Shown: positions 59,110 to 64,000 of the stretch, piece after piece
Position numbering within the stretch: the stretch's first letter is position 1
Layout of the letters: each line of letters begins with the position of its first letter
Assembly (NCBI GenBank): GCA_036873755.1
Contig: JAVTVY010056984.1
Location: 186,001 to 250,000, forward strand
Direction: 5' to 3'
Source of the DNA: Hanleya hanleyi
Taxonomy: Eukaryota; Mollusca; Polyplacophora; Lepidopleurida; Hanleyidae
Length of the DNA: 64,000 nt
Program-made: the position numbers and the translations under genes
Notes under the pieces: model-generated
Databases searched by the model: none
What the model saw: the letters and a program-made list of their open reading frames with translations, nothing else
Told to the model about the DNA's origin: nothing

Positions 59110-59317
59110 TTAGGAATTTCTGGATAATTGCCGAGCTTTTGTGTGGATACTTCATAGTCTCCACATGAACAACTGTAATAAAAGCGCGACTGAGATACTA
59201 AGGCTACTTCGGAGAATCCACCGTATTCTCGGGTCTGAATGTTAGGTGTCGTATGGTTGCTTTTTAGTCACCAGACGTCGTCAATTTTTCCCACCTCTTG
59301 CATATCGCTCCAATTTA
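59110..59317 (-). repeat. R1 family repeat, partial, inverted
   Basis: Reads TGAGATACTAAGGCTACTTC, GAGAATCCACCGTATTCTCG, GGTTGCTTTTTAGTCACCAG and CTCTTGCATATCGCTCCAAT in the same sense as the left arms at 1 and 16,764. It lies about 0.8 kb before fragment C, where a left arm would be expected. Confidence 0.8.
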
Positions 59318-59339
59318 AGGATAGCGCAACCCTCCCTCC

Positions 59340-59640
59340 CACCCCTTCCCCGCCGGAAATTTGCACACCTACTAGCAATTGTGTCTACACAGCAATGGCG
59401 ATGACATAATACCTGCAAGGCATTTTGAGACGATTTTCCTGGCAGATTTTTCGATTTTTTTATTTATGTGTTTCCTTCCCAAACACTGCATGTAAATTAG
59501 TAAATAATCATCTGATGTGTGATAAAATATTTTCTCCCACATTTTCTCAGAGAAAAGCCCCAGAATTTTGAAGAAAATGACAAAAACATTTTCTCTGGTT
59601 TTATCCATGACCGTGGAGAAGTTTTGATCTTTCCACAAAA
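59340..59640 (-). repeat. Relative of the piggyBac-like MITE interior, inverted
   Basis: In reverse complement, TTCTTCAAAATTCTGGGGCT (59,580) and ATTTACTAATTTACATGCAG (59,505) follow 34,728-34,815 and 36,757-36,785. Clear TTAA-flanked ends are not visible. Confidence 0.55.
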
Positions 59641-60099
59641 CGGATATACTTTATGCTTTGATAGTGATGAAAATCTTGAAATGGGATAAAAATTTCTCTA
59701 AACTTATTTTCTTCAAATATCTCTTCAAGCCAATGCGATGTTCTGTTTTCTGATAAAATTAACCATATAAATTGCGATCGTTATCTACCAAAATATAGTT
59801 TATTGTTATCACAAGAATACGAGAAGCCATGCTGGACCTTCGGTCCCTTTTCTTAAATTAGGTGTACACACCGAGCCACCCTTTGGTTGATCCTACCCCT
59901 TTAACTATCGAGGCTATGGAACAATCATGACTAAGCAAACTAATATTTCCTTACCAGATATGTACTTGGGTGAGTGTCTGTGTCCCAGTTATGCTTTAAA
60001 TTATTTGTATAACCAGATATGATACCGTGTATCTGAGACAGAAATGTATAATAAATTGTCCATGTTGTTTAAGGTAGAATGAAATTTCATAGCAAAATA
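59641..60099. other. No feature recognised
   Basis: AT-rich spacer between a MITE relative and fragment C. Confidence 0.35.
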
Positions 60100-60900
60100 T
60101 GAATTACTATTCTCATACTAAGCAGACAATACAGTGCTGGTGAACTGATATTTCCTGATTGATGAGGGGTTAGTCAGTCGTTCCCACGTTCATAATTGTG
60201 CTATCCATTTCCTGTTTTCGAGGTTGTATAAACGTCAGACCGACACATCTTCAGGGGCCACCGCTTACGAAGAAAGTCAAACACTTCGGATGAGTATTCG
60301 AGTAACGTCCTCAACATATACAATTTCCTGTACGTTCTATAGAAGGTTCGATTAAGTTGACATCAGAATTTATCAGTTATTCTTACTCCCATCGCGTAGA
60401 CAGCAGCCATAGTGAAACAGAGTAAAATACTTTGGCTATTTCCTGTCCGTTATTTATCATTAATTTCACCTGGTGAGTCATTTTCTGAAGTACATGTACA
60501 AGTGTTCTCCTTTCTTTTCCTTAAAGTAATATTGCAAAAAGAAATACTATAACAGATATAACAACGTTCAAGGTGTAGCACATAAAATCTGTTAAATCGC
60601 ATACACACTCATTTTTTTTCTTCAGAGAGTGTATTTTTCTCCGACATTGTTCGCAGCGAATCAAGCGAAGCTGAGATGAGCAAACTATACCGGTTTTAGC
60701 GAATATAACATTGAAATTCAGGGTGATGTAATCTCATTACTTCAATTAAATAACATATACCTTTTGCCGACTGGATTGCGTCAGCAATGTAGTTTATGAA
60801 CGCAGCTTGTCTCTGTTACTCTATATCGATTTCTTTCCAGTGTCCAAAAATACTTGTGAATCAGAAAACCAAATGTGTTCTACGATGATGACCGGATTAC
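60100..60900 (+). repeat. Fragment C of the large repeat
   Basis: GCTATCCATTTCCTGTTTTC (60,199), CACTTCGGATGAGTATTCGA (60,281), TACGTTCTATAGAAGGTTCG and the ACATATACCTTTTGCC region (60,750) follow block A at 10,928-11,640 and block D at 62,700-63,420. Parts are shortened. Confidence 0.65.
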
Positions 60901-61577
60901 GGACATTTCCCTCAGTGGACATTTTCCCATAGACATTTCCTCTAGTGGACATTTCTCTCAGTGGGCATTTTGTTCCTCCTCATACTTTTAGGTTATTTTC
61001 AAGATATCGTTTTAATGATTTGGCAATGACAATTTTTTTGTCTCTCTTCGTGACAATATAAAAATTTTTAATTTTTTATTTGAATATTAAGAACCTTGAT
61101 ACAACACAAGGTTAATCCCTCGCACCTTCACTTGTTATCCTTACTCTGCATGCTCGGTGACTTGCAGTCAGTGATGCCTAGCCCGTTATCCCTATACCGA
61201 TAGTTTTTACCCAGTATAGATGTCGCCATTCCTTATATGAAAATGATCACTGGAGGGAAAATGCCCACTAAGGAAAATGTCCACTGCGGTATTCCCGTGG
61301 GGATACCGGGGTTGACCTGGGGTGTCGTTGTTCACACTCTAGGTCATGGTAAGGATAGACCACAGATAGTTTGTCGTAAGAGGCGTCCGACGGTGGCACC
61401 CCTGGGGTTCCCAGGTGTAAAAGGAAATAGAACACTACTTGTGGGGTTCCCGGAATTGAAAAAGAATAGGACCCAAACGTCGTGATATGAGTGGAATATG
61501 GGGGGAAAAGTCCACTGGGAGTAAATCCAATGAGGGAAATGTCCCTGGGGAAAATGTCCACTACGGGAAATTTCCTG
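60901..61577. mobile_element. Foldback-like element with inverted GGACATTTTCCC arrays
   Basis: Left array (60,901-60,973): GGACATTTCCCTCAGTGGAC and related words every ~16 bp. Right arrays (61,247-61,288; 61,498-61,577) carry the complement: GGGAAATGTCCCTGGGGAAA, AAATGTCCACTACGGG. The interior has no transposase. The frames at 61,237-61,652 read through repeats. It separates fragment C from block D, which together correspond to one stretch of block A. Confidence 0.6.
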
Positions 61578-61839
61578 GATCCAAGAAGAAGTAGTCAAAG
61601 TAGTAGCATACATCCCTTGCCACATTTGAAGAAAATTTGTTCGCGTTATCACCCCTCCACCATGTCGGTTATTTCGAATAGGACCATGATCATTTGCACC
61701 TATGATTATTAAAGTGGCTCAAAATGGGCTCATTATGAGCATTCGTATTCGAATCTCATAATCGAGATTAGTATTATTCAATCCAAGCATCAGAAATATA
61801 TATAGAATTGGTAACTCTGTCCTGGCATTATTGGCAAGA
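61578..61839. other. Spacer, nothing recognised
   Basis: AT-rich sequence between the foldback-like element and block D. Confidence 0.35.
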
Positions 61840-64000
61840 TATCGGTAACATGCTGTGGGAAATAACTTAATGGTCGGGGCAAGTCTGCGTAATTAATACG
61901 CCGCGCTCCACAAGAGCATACAGTACAGGGCAGAAATAACTTAATTTTGAGCGCGACTAGAGAAAAACCGAAACGGGGCGAATTGTAGTACGGAAGTGCG
62001 CTCCTTTTGATCGTGGCTGAAGAATAACACTCTCGTGACGTCTGGCCCCTGGTTGTATTGGAAAAGGCGCGAGAGGGGTTTTCCCGACAGCTTTTTTTTC
62101 TCAACGTGACTTCCGGCGCAGTCACAAAGATGTCGCGCGCTTGTTTTCTACTCGACGACTCAGCTTTTAACTCAACATTGTTTTGACTGCAATTTGCACG
62201 TGAGAGAAATAAATTGAACTTATAAACTTAACTCCGGAAGGAACAGACATTCATGGCTAAAACTGTGGGACTTTTCTGCCTTTTATATTGTGGTCATTTT
62301 AATTCGCATGATCATTGGTAAATCCAAGATGTCGACTATGGGTGTCCTAAAACATACGCTTTTTTATCTTTTACCCCAAAACACATTTACATATATGACG
62401 TTGCGGTGATGTGCATATGGTAGCCATTTAGGCTGATCATCATGTGGATATTCTGGGCCAGTTTTTATGCCCTTGAATAGCGATGCTATATGGGACAAAC
62501 GGGCCTGCGTAGCAGACTATTTTCTTATCGAATATGTCCTTGATTTAAACGAAGTGTTCGGTTTCCCATCTCGCTTACGATAGTTTGCAATTTGACCTCA
62601 AAACATTGACTACTGGTCCGGTACTTTACAGAAAATACAGTATGAGTGATCACTTCTTTATCGATGAGATGTTATTCATTCGTTCCAACGTCAAGAATTT
62701 TGCTATGAATCTTCTGTTTCCGTGGCTGAATAAACCCGATACCGTCATATTTTCAATGACCTCTACTTATGATGAATGTCAAACACTTAGGATGAGTAGT
62801 CGCGTGACATCCTGAACATTTACAATTTCCTGCACGTTCTATAGAATGTTCGATTGAGTTGACATAATAATTTATCAGTAATTGTTTCTCCCATAGAGCA
62901 GGCAGAAGACATAATGAAACAGTAATTACTTCGGTTATTTCCTGTCAAATATTTATCAGTTAGATCACATGGGGAGTCGTTTCAGTTTCTGAAGTACAAG
63001 TGTTTCTGCTTTCCGGCAATGCACTGAAGTTGACCTCGCACAGTTCCCGCTAGAATACCCAGTTATTTTGTATTCTATAGTTCTCTGTTGATTGATCAAA
63101 TTCCACAGCGACCTTTTAATGTAACGCACTCAATATGCAGTGTCTATTTACGAACTCGTTTTAAATCACGTTGCGAAAAGAACATGCTATGATAGATGGT
63201 CCGTAAAGAGGAAGGCGATATGCGATAGAACTACCCTCACATTGTAGCACGTACTATCTGTTAAATCAGTCATTTTTTATTAAGGTGTAATTTCTCAGGT
63301 AGTGTTCTCCACGAAACATGTGCAACTGGGATGGGCACACAATGCCCGATCAACTTAGCGATTAACATTGGAGTTCACGGAGATTTGTTCGTATTGTTTT
63401 AAATTACACATAATATACGTTTTCTTGATTCAGATATGTTTGCCAAGTAAGAGTTTCCCTTGAAACGATTTCTTTCATCAATGGCAAAGAGGCTATTTGT
63501 CTTAACTTACGTCGCAGAGATGTTTATAGACGTGTACTCGTTTGTGATTAGTCATTGCCCTCTCTTCTGTCCGAATCCATAATCGCAAAACTGTTTCTGA
63601 TGAACGTCATAGTTCTAACATTGAGTGAGCCAGAACAACATCTACTGTTGATGACCCCTACACCAAACTAAAAATATGTCAGAAAATCGGCCGTTCATTT
63701 CCAATGTGCTAACTATTGACTTCTAGCAAGACAGTTGTGGTCTGGCTCTTCTCACGGCAATACCACGTCCCTTGACAACGTACTGACTATAAATCTCACA
63801 CACAGAAATTCAGACGGGAAGTAAACTTCGGACGTTTCGTGTTACGGTGACCATATTTCCTTCATCCAGGACACATTGATTACCTGTAGTTGGAAATCTG
63901 AACTCTCTCAAAGGTGCTATTATCTACAAGGAACAGCGATTGGGAATAATTATTAGGAATTCGAGGACTGTAGTGGCGTGTTTTGCTCGAAAGTTGTCGC
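61840..64000 (+). repeat. Block D: right half of the large repeat, cut by the window end
   Basis: Collinear with block A 9,980-12,910. Matching words include ACAAGAGCATACAGTACAGG, CGACTATGGGTGTCCT, CATTCGTTCCAACGTC, AATTGTTTCTCCCATAGAGC, CAGACGGGAAGTAAACTTC and ACAGCGATTGGGAATAATTA. It continues past the window end. Open frames (61,790-62,125 minus; 62,585-62,815 plus) are not maintained in block A. Confidence 0.75.

Overview
The window looks like repeat-dominated intergenic DNA from an animal nuclear genome, most likely a mollusc and probably a gastropod. The strongest clue is the 3' tail of a non-LTR retrotransposon, reading about TATAGCTGAAATATTGCTGA and then CGACGTTAAAC plus a CT or GA microsatellite. 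It occurs eight times here, and I recall it from molluscan, especially abalone-type, sequences; that is memory, not a search. I found no intact host gene, no tRNA or rRNA gene, no CRISPR array and nothing bacterial. Almost every long open frame belongs to a decayed transposon or is chance.

Layout. Bases 1-13,430 (block A) and 16,764-27,065 (block B) are diverged, collinear copies of one very long non-coding segment. Its right half recurs at 61,840-64,000 (block D, cut by the window edge) and in part at 60,100-60,900 (fragment C). Each left end carries a ~335 bp arm (1-339; 16,764-17,100). Part of that arm recurs inverted at 13,310-13,430. A non-LTR retrotransposon (ORF1 with CCHC zinc knuckles; ORF2 with AP-type endonuclease, reverse transcriptase and RNase H) sits in both blocks on the minus strand. 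Copy 1 (340-5,065) lacks its 3' third. Copy 2 (17,590-23,756) is full length with a 14 bp target-site duplication, and block A preserves the matching empty site. Six 5'-truncated relatives lie at 24.8, 29.7, 31.1, 39.0, 41.7-42.4 and 42.8/46.2 kb (the last two are separate copies, making the total of short fragments seven if the very short 29.7 kb tail is counted).

Between and beyond the blocks: an array of GCGCATGCGC-bearing modules with a TATA-like box (13,973-14,590); a decayed, coding-looking module of unknown identity at 15,600-16,570 with a related copy at 39,600-40,440; a PIF/Harbinger transposase relic (31,431-32,111); two piggyBac-like TTAA-flanked MITEs (34.5 and 36.5 kb); two dispersed families here called R1 and R2, which share a ~100 bp core with the block arms; a tandem R1 array (48,960-50,225); a 21 bp minisatellite built on TCCTAATTAGGA (40,474-40,644); a foldback-like element (60,901-61,577); and a truncated second non-LTR element with a TTATC tail (56,467-57,223).

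Nothing here forms a working pathway. The interest is in mobile-element biology: a large repeat without obvious genes, flanked by arms that are themselves a dispersed family, colonised by one CT-tailed retrotransposon lineage. All similarities come from reading the window against itself; percentages and family assignments need alignment and database searches.
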